From Actinomycetes bacterium (GTDB taxonomy: Bacteria; Actinomycetota; Actinomycetes; Actinomycetales; Demequinaceae), in assembly GCA_023411615.1 (NCBI GenBank), contig JAEYOR010000060.1, positions 1 to 50,619 of the forward strand: DNA of 50,619 nt, read 5' to 3'. Each line of letters opens with the position of its first letter. The first letter of the stretch is position 1. The notes beneath the pieces are model-generated. The model did no database searches. It had not been told where the DNA came from and saw only the letters and a list, made by a program, of their open reading frames with translations. Both the position numbers and the translations under genes were made by a program. Positions 32,672-41,151 of this stretch are shown here, in pieces.

Positions 32672-34060
32672 CCACCACCACTCCGCGCCAGCGTCAAGGT
32701 TGGGGCCTTGCTGGTTGATCCCGGTGACATAGCGGCGGATGTTGACCTGGAGGGCAACAAGGTTCGCTGTGCCAAGACCCACAAGCAGCACCGCAGTTTG
32801 CAGACGCCCGAAGCCAACGAGTCGCTTGCCTGACTCTGTGACAAGAAGGAAGCACAGCAGTGCGATGAGCGGGAGCAAGTACCGCGGCTGCACACTCTCG
32901 CCAACGGTGTCGCCGCCCTTGGTGAGAACGTAAACCGGGACGGCAACGAGTGCAGTCAGCACTCCGCCAAGCGCGATCACCTTGCGAATCGAAGCCCCGC
33001 GCAGGCCCGTGAATCCGATGACGAGGAAGGCGCCGGCTGATCCCCACAACACCACGGCCGGCATCATCGTGTCGAGCCAACCGAGCCCCCACGAACCCCA
33101 CACGCCAGTCCACAGGAACGGAAGCATCAAGAGGTTGTATGCAGCAAGGCCGAGCGGCGTCGCCGGGGCGTCTGCGCTTACCGGGGCTTCAAGATCACTC
33201 CCCCCACCAGAGAATCCCGTGGAGCCCACCGCCGCTTGTCCGGCCATCGACAGCAGCACCGCTGCCACGAGAAGGCCCGCCGCTGGCAACGCCGCCCGCA
33301 TCAGCCATGGCTTGGTCCGCGCAAACGTCAGTATGAGAGCGGTGACGGTGGCGCCGGCCACATACACCGCCGCGTCTCCGCGCGAGCCCGCCGCCATGAG
33401 CACTCCAAGGACATAAAGCGCACCAAGCACCCAGCGTCGGCGCCCTTTTTGCTCCATCCATCCGAGAAGCGCGACAAAGGCGGTACCCACACCAGTGATC
33501 GCCCAGCCGCTCGGATTGTTTGACGGAATGAGGAACATCCCGAGCGGCACAAGTGCGATAGTCCAGCCAAGAATCACCGTGCGGCGGCGGGATGGAGTCG
33601 ATAGCACTGAGAGCGCCGTGGCCAAGCCCACGAACAGTGCGGCGTTGACGATGCGCATGACAAGCGCGCTGAACTGGACATCGTCACCGGCAAATACACG
33701 CTGGACCCCGTAGTACACCGGTGGGTACTCGCCGTAGAAGTTGCCGCGCTTCGTCTCGTAGGTCTCGGCCGACCACCGCGCCCACATTCCCTCTTGGCAA
33801 CCCGCGCTCGTCTCGGGATCCTGGGCGTAACAGATCATGTCGCGGAATCCTTGAGCTACCACGCGCGTCTCTGGCTTGGATCCCGGCTCGCAGTACTCGC
33901 TGCCCCCATCGGCGCACCAGATGCTGACCAAGTGATAGTCGTCGTCGGGACTTGCTCCCACCGGTGATGCGAAAGCCCATGAGACGAGCGCCACGAAAGC
34001 CAGCACCGGCAACAGAATCCACCGCCACCGCGCAGTGAACCAGCGGAACGTGGTCGTCAT
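32534..34060 (-). CDS. DUF2142 family membrane protein (probable GT-C type), copy 2
   Basis: A 508-residue paralogue of the genes at 31073 and 35472, with the same first-loop motif (PVGASPDDDYHLVSIWCA), cysteine-containing loop, about 11-12 helices and C-terminal LDAGAEWWWSGAVLGPNAVWL. ATG 34060 was taken, with GGGG upstream; a TTG at 34117 would add 19 hydrophilic residues. It is convergent with copy 1 and overlaps it by 138 nt, its last membrane helix and tail lying antisense to the tail of copy 1. It is divergent from the nucleotide-sugar dehydrogenase gene. Confidence 0.82.
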   Translation of the reverse strand: MTTTFRWFTARWRWILLPVLAFVALVSWAFASPVGASPDDDYHLVSIWCADGGSEYCEPGSKPETRVVAQGFRDMICYAQDPETSAGCQEGMWARWSAETYETKRGNFYGEYPPVYYGVQRVFAGDDVQFSALVMRIVNAALFVGLATALSVLSTPSRRRTVILGWTIALVPLGMFLIPSNNPSGWAITGVGTAFVALLGWMEQKGRRRWVLGALYVLGVLMAAGSRGDAAVYVAGATVTALILTFARTKPWLMRAALPAAGLLVAAVLLSMAGQAAVGSTGFSGGGSDLEAPVSADAPATPLGLAAYNLLMLPFLWTGVWGSWGLGWLDTMMPAVVLWGSAGAFLVIGFTGLRGASIRKVIALGGVLTALVAVPVYVLTKGGDTVGESVQPRYLLPLIALLCFLLVTESGKRLVGFGRLQTAVLLVGLGTANLVALQVNIRRYVTGINQQGPNLDAGAEWWWSGAVLGPNAVWLIGSLAFAGALALIWPFLREGVQAQPSAAEHRDA

Positions 34061-34171
34061 GATGATCCCCGGTTGGATTCTGGCCCGCGGCCTCCGCGCC
34101 GGGGCTGCCTGGTGCAACGTCGCGAGCCTACCTCAGGCCTTCGGTCGCGCCGCCACCTGCTCCCGGCACCA

Positions 34172-34177
34172 TAGAAT
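34172..34177 (+). promoter_or_regulatory. Probable -10 box (TAGAAT) for the leaderless sugar dehydrogenase
   Basis: TAGAAT is followed by exactly 6 nt and ATG at 34184; no SD is present. Confidence 0.55.
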
Positions 34178-34183
34178 CGAGTC

Positions 34184-35488
34184 ATGAAGATTGCCGTCAT
34201 CGCCCTCGGAAAGATCGGGCTTCCGCTCGCCGTGCAGTTCGCGAACAAGGGACACGAGGTGGTGGGCGTTGACGTCAACCAAAACGTGGTGGACCTCGTC
34301 AACGCCGGCCAGGAGCCTTTCCCCGGCGAGGCGCACCTTCAGGAACACCTGAGCCAGCTTGTTCCCGCGGGCAAGTTGCGCGCGACAACGGACTACGCCG
34401 ACGCAGTTCCAGGGGCCGACGCGGTGGTGCTGGTAGTCCCGCTCTTTGTTGACGACGAGGCCCGCCCCGATTTCGGGTGGATGGATGCGGCCACGGAGTC
34501 ACTCGGCAAGCACCTCACCAAGGGCACCTTGGTTTCCTACGAGACAACGCTCCCTGTGGGCACCACGCGCACGCGGTGGAAGCCGCTGCTCGAGAAGATC
34601 TCAGGGCTCACAGAAGGCGTGGACTTCCACCTCGTGTTCTCCCCTGAGCGCGTGCTCACCGGCCGCGTCTTCGAGGACCTCCGCAAGTACCCCAAGCTGG
34701 TGGGAGGGCTTTCCGACGCTGGTGCCGCACTCGCAGTTGACTTCTACAACGCGGTGCTCGACTTTGACGAGCGCCCCGACCTCAAGCGCGCCAATGGCGT
34801 GTGGGACCTGGGTTCCGCGGAGGCCGCCGAGCTTGCAAAGCTCGCCGAGACCACGTACCGCGACGTCAACATCGGCCTCGCCAATCAGTTCGCGCGCTTT
34901 GCGGCGGACAACGGCATCGATGTGTACCAGGTCATCGAGGCATCGAACTCGCAGCCCTACAGCCACATTCACCAGCCGGGTATTGCAGTGGGCGGCCATT
35001 GCATCCCCGTGTACCCCCGCCTGTACTTGTGGAATGACCCCGCCGCAACTGTGGTGTCCGCCGCGCGTGCCGCCAATGCCGGTATGCCCGATTACACGAT
35101 CGGCCTTCTCGAAGGCGCGTACGGTGACCTCTCGGGCGCTCGCGTTGTTGTTCTTGGCGCCTCGTACCGTGGCGGCGTCAAGGAAACGGCCTTCTCCGGT
35201 GTCTTCGCGGCGGTGGACGCACTCAAGGCCCGCGGCGCACAGGCGCTCGTTCACGACCCGATGTACACGGACGAGGAGCTGACCGCCATGGGCTTCACTC
35301 CCTTCCACTTGGGCGAGAAGGCCGACGCTGCGGTGGTCCAGGCCGATCACGCCGAGTATCGCGGCCTCACGCCTGCGGACCTGCCCGGCATCAAGGCCTT
35401 CATCGACGGCCGCCGCGTGTCGAGCGCTGACAGGTGGCCTGGAATTGCCTACCGGGTCATCGGCAAGGCACTCACGAACGCGAGCTGA
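34184..35488 (+). CDS. UDP-N-acetylhexosamine C6 dehydrogenase (WbpA/WecC family)
   Basis: A 434-residue NAD-dependent nucleotide-sugar dehydrogenase. The N-terminal Rossmann domain starts MKIAVIALGKIGLPLA (third Gly of GxGxxG retained, first Gly replaced by Ala: ALGKIG). The middle domain has SPERVLTGRVFEDL and the active site GGHCIPVYP with nucleophile C273. The C-terminal UDP-binding domain has LGASYRGGVKETAFS. Such enzymes oxidise C6 of UDP-GlcNAc or UDP-ManNAc to the uronic acid in two steps. The WbpB-, WbpE- and WbpD-like genes in the same locus favour UDP-GlcNAc as substrate. It ends 17 nt into the convergent DUF2142 copy 3. Confidence 0.88.
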   Translation: MKIAVIALGKIGLPLAVQFANKGHEVVGVDVNQNVVDLVNAGQEPFPGEAHLQEHLSQLVPAGKLRATTDYADAVPGADAVVLVVPLFVDDEARPDFGWMDAATESLGKHLTKGTLVSYETTLPVGTTRTRWKPLLEKISGLTEGVDFHLVFSPERVLTGRVFEDLRKYPKLVGGLSDAGAALAVDFYNAVLDFDERPDLKRANGVWDLGSAEAAELAKLAETTYRDVNIGLANQFARFAADNGIDVYQVIEASNSQPYSHIHQPGIAVGGHCIPVYPRLYLWNDPAATVVSAARAANAGMPDYTIGLLEGAYGDLSGARVVVLGASYRGGVKETAFSGVFAAVDALKARGAQALVHDPMYTDEELTAMGFTPFHLGEKADAAVVQADHAEYRGLTPADLPGIKAFIDGRRVSSADRWPGIAYRVIGKALTNAS

Positions 35489-37019
35489 CCGGCTCCGCTG
35501 GCAGCGCCGGGGCGAGAGCCTTGGCGCGCAGCACCGGCCACAGCACCACGAGCAAGCCTGCGAAGGCCGCGCTGCCGAGCATCCACAAAGCGGTGGGGCC
35601 GAGAATGGCCCCATCCCACCACCATTCGGCGCCCGCATCAAGATTCAGTCCTTGGACGTCCGTTCCGGTCACATAGCGGCGGATGTTCACCTGCAGCGCC
35701 AGTGAGTGCGCTCCCGCAAGGCATAGGACAATCACAAGGCTCTGAAGTCGGCTAAGCGCGAGCGCTTGTGCGCCAGGAATAGCGGTCAAGAGCACCATCG
35801 CAAGCAAGACGATCACTGGCAAGAAGTACCGGGGTTGCACAACCTCACCCACCACGTTGCCGCTTCGCGTTAGTACGTACACCGGCAATGCGACAAGGAC
35901 AGCAAGCACCCCCGCCGCCGCGAACGCTTTGCGCATGTCGAGACGAGCGGCACCAACAAAGAGGACAACCGCGAATACAGTCACCATCGACCACGGCACA
36001 ACGGCTGGGACCGGGGTGTCAAGCCAACCGAGACCCCAGGTACCCCACACGCCGGTCCACAGGTCGGGCAGCTGCAGCAGGTTGTACAGTGCGATCCCCG
36101 CACCTCCGTCTGGATCAGCGGTGGGAGCGCCACCACCTCCCTTGCCGCCACTTCCCGAACCCCGAGCGGCATTATCTGCAATCGCCGCCGTGCGGTACAG
36201 CGCCAGCGCAAATGCAGAACCCACGAACGGGAGCCAGAGCCGCCGCAACCACTCTCGGCGACGACGCCATGTCAGAATGCCAGCGACCGCCGCGGCACCA
36301 ATTGCGTATAGTGCGCCGTCCGCTCGTGATCCAGCAGCCATCAGCACACCGATCGAATAGATGACGCCAAGTGGCCAGCGCCTCCAATCACGGGCCTCAA
36401 ACCAACCCAGCGCCGCCATGAATGCGGTGCCGACGCCCGTGACAGTCCATCCGCTTGGGTTATTCGATGCAATGATGAAAAGGCCTAAGGGGATGACCGT
36501 CACAAGCCAGCTCCACACCATCGTCTGGCGCCGCGAGGGCGAGAGCAGCCATGCGAGACAAGTGCCGAGCACCACAAAGATCGCAGCGTTCGCCACTCGC
36601 ATCGTCAGCGCGCTCGTCACCAAGTCGTCACCAGCGAAAACACGCATCGTCGAGTAAAAGGGCGCCGGGTAGTCGCCTTTGAAGTTGCCGCGCTTTGACA
36701 CATGCCTTGGCCCATCGAGATTGAGGCCCTTTTCTTCCTGGCATTGCGCGCTCTCCACCTGATCACGCGCGTAGCACACAGCGTTACGGAAGGCCTTTGA
36801 CATGTCCCGCGTCAACGAGTCTTCGCCCGGGCCGCAAGCCTCGGATCCACCTCGGGCACACCACACGCTTGCCAGGTGGTAGTCATCATCCGGCCCCGCT
36901 CCCACCGGTGAAGCGAAGGCCCACACGCTGAGGGTCAGCATGGCGAGAACAGGAGCGAGATGGATCCACCGAAGCCTGCGTGCAAAGCGTCGAATCACGT
37001 GTCCCCGTGCCACAGCCAT
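35472..37019 (-). CDS. DUF2142 family membrane protein (probable GT-C type), copy 3
   Basis: A 515-residue paralogue of the genes at 31073 and 32534. It shares PVGAGPDDDYHLASVWCA in the first loop, paired cysteines in the following segment, a Gly-rich loop (GSGSGGKGGGG, near residue 290), and LDAGAEWWWDGAILGPTALW before the last helix. ATG 37019 has GAGGAGG eight nt upstream. It lies 50 nt downstream of the flippase gene on the same strand and may be the last gene of the 39729-35472 operon. Three copies in 6 kb suggest successive sugar additions on the outer side of the membrane. Confidence 0.83.
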   Translation of the reverse strand: MAVARGHVIRRFARRLRWIHLAPVLAMLTLSVWAFASPVGAGPDDDYHLASVWCARGGSEACGPGEDSLTRDMSKAFRNAVCYARDQVESAQCQEEKGLNLDGPRHVSKRGNFKGDYPAPFYSTMRVFAGDDLVTSALTMRVANAAIFVVLGTCLAWLLSPSRRQTMVWSWLVTVIPLGLFIIASNNPSGWTVTGVGTAFMAALGWFEARDWRRWPLGVIYSIGVLMAAGSRADGALYAIGAAAVAGILTWRRRREWLRRLWLPFVGSAFALALYRTAAIADNAARGSGSGGKGGGGAPTADPDGGAGIALYNLLQLPDLWTGVWGTWGLGWLDTPVPAVVPWSMVTVFAVVLFVGAARLDMRKAFAAAGVLAVLVALPVYVLTRSGNVVGEVVQPRYFLPVIVLLAMVLLTAIPGAQALALSRLQSLVIVLCLAGAHSLALQVNIRRYVTGTDVQGLNLDAGAEWWWDGAILGPTALWMLGSAAFAGLLVVLWPVLRAKALAPALPAEPVSSRS

Positions 37020-37069
37020 TACGGCGCCTCCTCATCATGGTGATTGGGGCGACCGTGCCCGAGCGTATT

Positions 37070-38353
37070 TTATGCGGAGATTTGGGGATCGTGCTGGACA
37101 AGAGCCCGCCCAGCCGTGACCCGTCGCCTCCACACCACTGCCAGGACGGTCGCCTGTGCAACGCCCGAGATAAGCTCAGTGCTTCCGAGTGCCCATGCCG
37201 CCCCCGCTGCGCCCCACAACGACGCGCCGATGAGCAAGCCGGTTGCGCCCACAACCGACGCGGAGACTACACACGTCATGAATGCTCTGCGCGCGCCGAG
37301 CATGACGAGGCCAATACGGCCAAAGACCGTTCCCACGGAGATTCCAAGAATGGCGACACCAAAGCCTGCCGCCGTCACGTGATCGATCGCGATACTGGTG
37401 CCAAAGAGAAAACGGGTGAGCGCTGGCCCGACAAGCGCGAACGCCCCTCCGCCGCCGACGCCGAGAGCGAGGTGCAGGCCAACCGCGGCCTTCATCCTCC
37501 GCGAGGCGCTCGCCTCGCCTCGCTCGACAACCCAGCCTTGGAGTGCGTTGCCGAGCGAGGACACCCCGTATTGACCGATCCTGTACGCCTTGTCGCCTGA
37601 GACGTACCGCGCGGCTTCCCCCACGCTTGTCGCGTGCGCCACCAGCGTGACAGCGAGAGCGTTATACGCGCCGGCCGCTGTCTCGGCGATCACAGCGGGA
37701 GGATGGCGACGGGCAATCTCAAGGGCCTCTCGGCGGTGCCAACCAGCAAATCCACCGCGCGCGATCCGGGCATAGATCACCGCTGGCCCGGCCGCCATCG
37801 CCACACTGAGTAGCACGGGGTACCAGATCAGCGCACCTCCCATGAGGAGCGCAGCAGCCGCCAACACCATCGCCCCGGCCCGCGGCAACACCTCAGCCCA
37901 CAAAATGGGCATCGCACGCCCCACACCGATCCAGTACCACGTGGGGGCAAGGCCCGCGATGCTGAGAGCGACCGCCGTGGCACTGGCCTCCACCACGTAC
38001 CCATCGGGTGCGAGCAGTGCCGCCACCGCACCGCTCGCTCCAGCAGCGATGAGCCAAACGGGGCCGCGCACCACCAAACTCGTGGCCACATACCGACGCC
38101 GGGCAGCGTCGGACGCTTGGGCAAGCACCGGAGGCGCCAATGTGGGATAACCCATCCCTGCGACAAGCGCCGCGAAGCCGCCCACTGACTGACCGACGGC
38201 AATCGCCACCCACGCATCCTCCCCCGCAAGCCGAGCGAGAACAGGAAGAAAGAAGAAGGGCGCGATGAGCGAGATGAACGGCGCGCCGGCAAATGCCACG
38301 ATGCGACGAGCCAGCACGCGTCGCGACTGCTGCGCCGGGGCGGATGTGGTCAC
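37070..38353 (-). CDS. MOP-type polysaccharide flippase (Wzx-like)
   Basis: A 427-residue membrane protein with about twelve predicted helices, beginning RRIVAFAGAPFISLIAPFFFLPVLAR, the usual first-helix pattern of Wzx/RfbX and related MOP exporters. Charged residues are few and clustered in loops. It would flip a lipid-linked repeat unit across the membrane. The start is GTG at 38353, overlapping the stop of the upstream glycosyltransferase by 4 nt (GTGA); an earlier in-frame start would lie inside that gene. A second flippase of ABC type is present at 19829, so the locus may serve two glycans or be composite. Confidence 0.78.
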   Translation of the reverse strand: MTTSAPAQQSRRVLARRIVAFAGAPFISLIAPFFFLPVLARLAGEDAWVAIAVGQSVGGFAALVAGMGYPTLAPPVLAQASDAARRRYVATSLVVRGPVWLIAAGASGAVAALLAPDGYVVEASATAVALSIAGLAPTWYWIGVGRAMPILWAEVLPRAGAMVLAAAALLMGGALIWYPVLLSVAMAAGPAVIYARIARGGFAGWHRREALEIARRHPPAVIAETAAGAYNALAVTLVAHATSVGEAARYVSGDKAYRIGQYGVSSLGNALQGWVVERGEASASRRMKAAVGLHLALGVGGGGAFALVGPALTRFLFGTSIAIDHVTAAGFGVAILGISVGTVFGRIGLVMLGARRAFMTCVVSASVVGATGLLIGASLWGAAGAAWALGSTELISGVAQATVLAVVWRRRVTAGRALVQHDPQISA

Positions 38354-39729
38354 CGCGTGGACCGCCGCGACCGTATGCGACGGATGACCTCGCGCGGACC
38401 ACCGTTGCGGAGGTAATGCCACACCATACGAAGGTCGCGCCCCCGGCCAGGGCGCCCTTCGGGCTCGTGCAGCCGCACAGCCGCGCGTGCAAGCGCCTCG
38501 CGACCTCCCGCCGCCTCCACATCGGCCGCTCTGCGCGGGTCACGTGCGATGCGACGCAATGGCTCCAATGTGACGGCCCAGAGAAAACGCTCGCGCACCT
38601 TCGCGATGCGGGCGGCGGCCTCTTTGGCGAACGCTTCGTTGTACAGCACCGTCTCAAGGGCATCGGTCAAGGCATCGAGATCACCCGCCGGAACCACAAT
38701 GCCGAGGCCCTCTGCCCGCACCAGGTCAGCGAAAGAGTCGCCCTCGGTCACCACCATCGGTAGGCCCGCCCACAGATAGTCGAGGATGCGGGTGCGGAAG
38801 CTGAACTCAGTCTCCACATGGGTGTGGTGAGTGGAGACACCCGCGTTGGCCTCGAGCAGGAAGGCACCCCGCTCGTCGTATGGCACCCACTCCTCGTTGA
38901 AGATCACGCCGGAGCCCAAGATGCCCAACTGCTCGGCAAGGTCAATGGACTCCTTGACGATTCCCATCGGCTCCTGACCCGGATGGCGGGTGCCCAAGAA
39001 GAGCAGTGCCGCGGTGGGGCGCCGCTTCGTCAACGCGTGCACGGCGCGAATGAGGAGGAGCGGATCAAACCATGAGTAGACGCCACCGCCCCAGATGACG
39101 AGGCGAGTAGCGTCGTCGATCCCCGGCACCACATTGCGCACCGCCGGCCGCGACGCCTGCGGCGGGGCGTCGTCGAGTCCAAAGGGCGCGATCGCGATGA
39201 GGTGTTCCAGGTTCGGGTCACTCTCGTAAGTGGTCGGCGAGATCCGGCCGAGTGCGGCAAGTTGACCCAAGTAGAACGACCGTTGCCGGTCCGAGGCGCA
39301 CAGAACAAGGTCCGCGCGGGCGAGCTGATGGTTCAGCAGCGCCACGCGCGAGCGCACCATCATGTTCCACGTGGCGCGCGGCTGTTCCCTGCCCTGCTCG
39401 AGCATCTCGAGGTGCATCGGATCGTACGCGTCAACCACCACCACGCGGTCAGTGCGCTCGAGCGCATCGAACTGCTCCATTGCGTGGCCCTGAAACACGA
39501 TGACGTCGCTCGCTTGCTCAAGCACCCGGAATGCGGCGTTGTCCCCCGGCTGCAGTGACGTGAGGGCGTAGCCGTCCTGAGGAGCGCCCTGGGTGAGCGC
39601 GGCCGTGGTCGCAAGGACAACGTCGTGCCCGTCGCCTGCGAGCACCCGCGCCATTGCCGACGCTCGGATTGCGGGGCCGGCCATCCTCTCGCCGAGCGGA
39701 GAGCCGGTGATGATCAACACACGGGTCAT
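38350..39729 (-). CDS. Glycosyltransferase family 4
   Basis: A 459-residue GT-B enzyme. N-terminal MTRVLIITGSPLGERMAGPAIRA resembles GT4 enzymes of O-antigen loci. The donor half has RLVIWGGGVYSWFDPLLLIRAV, PYDERGAFLLEANAGVSTHH and the conserved FSFRTRILDYLWAGLPMVVTEGDSFADLV, the E-x7-E like region. The C-terminal 60 residues are rich in Arg and may contact the membrane. GGAGGG precedes the ATG. It is the first gene of an operon with the MOP flippase and, probably, DUF2142 copy 3. Confidence 0.85.
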   Translation of the reverse strand: MTRVLIITGSPLGERMAGPAIRASAMARVLAGDGHDVVLATTAALTQGAPQDGYALTSLQPGDNAAFRVLEQASDVIVFQGHAMEQFDALERTDRVVVVDAYDPMHLEMLEQGREQPRATWNMMVRSRVALLNHQLARADLVLCASDRQRSFYLGQLAALGRISPTTYESDPNLEHLIAIAPFGLDDAPPQASRPAVRNVVPGIDDATRLVIWGGGVYSWFDPLLLIRAVHALTKRRPTAALLFLGTRHPGQEPMGIVKESIDLAEQLGILGSGVIFNEEWVPYDERGAFLLEANAGVSTHHTHVETEFSFRTRILDYLWAGLPMVVTEGDSFADLVRAEGLGIVVPAGDLDALTDALETVLYNEAFAKEAAARIAKVRERFLWAVTLEPLRRIARDPRRAADVEAAGGREALARAAVRLHEPEGRPGRGRDLRMVWHYLRNGGPREVIRRIRSRRSTR

Positions 39730-39858
39730 GTCAGCAGGTCCCTCCGCATCGAGATGCGCGGCACGTAAGGCTCGGGCATTGACACGGGACCATCGTAGGC
39801 GTATGCCCCTCCTTCACACCCACGACGGATGCCGCGCAAGAGCGAACATGCGCTGGGA

Positions 39859-39864
39859 TATGCT
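39859..39864 (+). promoter_or_regulatory. Probable -10 box (TATGCT) for the leaderless WbpD-like gene
   Basis: TATGCT is followed by exactly 6 nt and ATG at 39871, without an SD. Confidence 0.5.
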
Positions 39865-39870
39865 CGCGAC

Positions 39871-40464
39871 ATGGGAATACGGGTGGTCGACAGCGCCGAC
39901 GTTGCGGACAGTGCCGTCATTGGCGAAGGCTCGTCCATTTGGCACTTGGCGCAGGTTCGCGAAGACGCGGTGCTCGGTGAGAACTGCATCGTTGGCCGCG
40001 GCGCCTACATCGGTACCGGCGTGACGATGGGCGACAACTGCAAGGTGCAGAACTATGCGCTGGTCTATGAGCCTGCCGTGTTGGAAAAGGGCGTCTTCAT
40101 CGGCCCGGCCGTGGTGCTCACCAACGATCACTTCCCCCGTGCGATCAATGCAGACGGCACCCCTAAGAGCGCACACGACTGGACTCCGGTTGGGGTGACG
40201 ATTCGCGAGGGCGCTGCCATTGGCGCGCGGTCCGTGTGCGTGGCGCCGGTGACCATTGGCCGGTGGGCAACGATCGCGGCGGGCGCCGTTGTCACCAAAG
40301 ACGTGCCGGACTATGCACTCATGGCCGGAGTTCCCGCACGCCGCTTGGGATGGGTGGGCGAGGCGGGCGTGCCGCTCAAGGAAGAAAGCAACGGCTACTG
40401 GATGTGCCCAGAGACGGGCGTCCGCTATCTGCAGGACGGCGAGACCCTGCGCCGCGCCGAGTAG
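39871..40464 (+). CDS. WbpD-like UDP-3-amino-sugar N-acetyltransferase
   Basis: A 197-residue left-handed beta-helix acetyltransferase with hexapeptide repeats through residues 10-150. The blocks IGEGSSIWHLAQVREDAVLGENC, KVQNYALVYEPAVLEKGVFIGPAVVLTND and AGVPARRLGWV match WbpD, which acetylates the 3-amino group of UDP-2-acetamido-3-amino-2,3-dideoxy-glucuronic acid. A C-terminal segment with the pair of Cys/Trp residues (YWMCPETG) is also seen in WbpD relatives. The ATG at 39871 is probably leaderless. The aminotransferase and oxidoreductase that would supply its substrate are 3-4 kb away on the other strand. Confidence 0.86.
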   Translation: MGIRVVDSADVADSAVIGEGSSIWHLAQVREDAVLGENCIVGRGAYIGTGVTMGDNCKVQNYALVYEPAVLEKGVFIGPAVVLTNDHFPRAINADGTPKSAHDWTPVGVTIREGAAIGARSVCVAPVTIGRWATIAAGAVVTKDVPDYALMAGVPARRLGWVGEAGVPLKEESNGYWMCPETGVRYLQDGETLRRAE

Positions 40465-40485
40465 CTCACACACGAGGTTCACATC

Positions 40486-41151
40486 ATGAGTCGCACGTGG
40501 GTTGTCGTCCCCATGTACAACGAAGCCGCCGTAGTGGGCGGCGTTGTCCGCGACCTGGTGGCAGAGTTCGGCTACGTGGTCTGCGTTGATGACGGATCAA
40601 GCGACCACAGCGCGCAAGCCGCGCTTGAGGCTGGCGCTCACGTCATCACTCACCCGATCAACCTTGGTCAGGGAGCCAGCCTCCAGACCGGCATCGACTA
40701 CGCACTGCTGGATCCTGAGATGACCGAGGTGCTTACCTTCGATGCAGACGGCCAGCATCAGATCGACGACGCACGCGCCATGGTGGAGCGGGTTCGCAAT
40801 GACAACCTCGCCATCGTCACCGGCTCGCGCTTCCTCGACGAGAGGACGCAACTCGGATTCCTCAAACGAGTGACGTTAAGGACGGCCGCTCGGGTGAGCC
40901 GGCTCACCACCGGGAAGTCGCTCACCGATGCGCATAACGGTCTCCGCGTGCTGCGTCGCGATGCACTCGAGCGGATTCGCATCACCCAAAACCGCATGGC
41001 GCATGCGTCAGAGCTGGTTGATCTCCTTGCCGACACCGGCCTGCCGTGGGAAGAGCACCCCACCCACATCGTCTATACGGACTACTCTCGGTCTAAAGGA
41101 CAGTCGCTTCTCAACGGAGTGAACATCCTTGTTGATCTTCTCTTCAAGTGA
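40486..41151 (+). CDS. Glycosyltransferase family 2 (Dpm1/polyprenyl-phosphate glycosyltransferase-like)
   Basis: A 221-residue GT-A enzyme. WVVVPMYNEAAVVGGVV is the nucleotide-binding start, VCVDDGSSD the first Asp cluster and TFDADGQHQ the DXD motif; GSRFLDERTQLG and DAHNGLRVLRR complete the family pattern. It has no membrane helix of its own. Such enzymes often make polyprenyl-phosphate sugars for extracytoplasmic GT-C transferases. The next gene, a DUF2304 membrane protein, overlaps by 4 nt, and this GT2/DUF2304 pair is frequent in bacteria. The products could feed the DUF2142 proteins of this locus (inference). GAGG precedes the ATG. Confidence 0.86.
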   Translation: MSRTWVVVPMYNEAAVVGGVVRDLVAEFGYVVCVDDGSSDHSAQAALEAGAHVITHPINLGQGASLQTGIDYALLDPEMTEVLTFDADGQHQIDDARAMVERVRNDNLAIVTGSRFLDERTQLGFLKRVTLRTAARVSRLTTGKSLTDAHNGLRVLRRDALERIRITQNRMAHASELVDLLADTGLPWEEHPTHIVYTDYSRSKGQSLLNGVNILVDLLFK

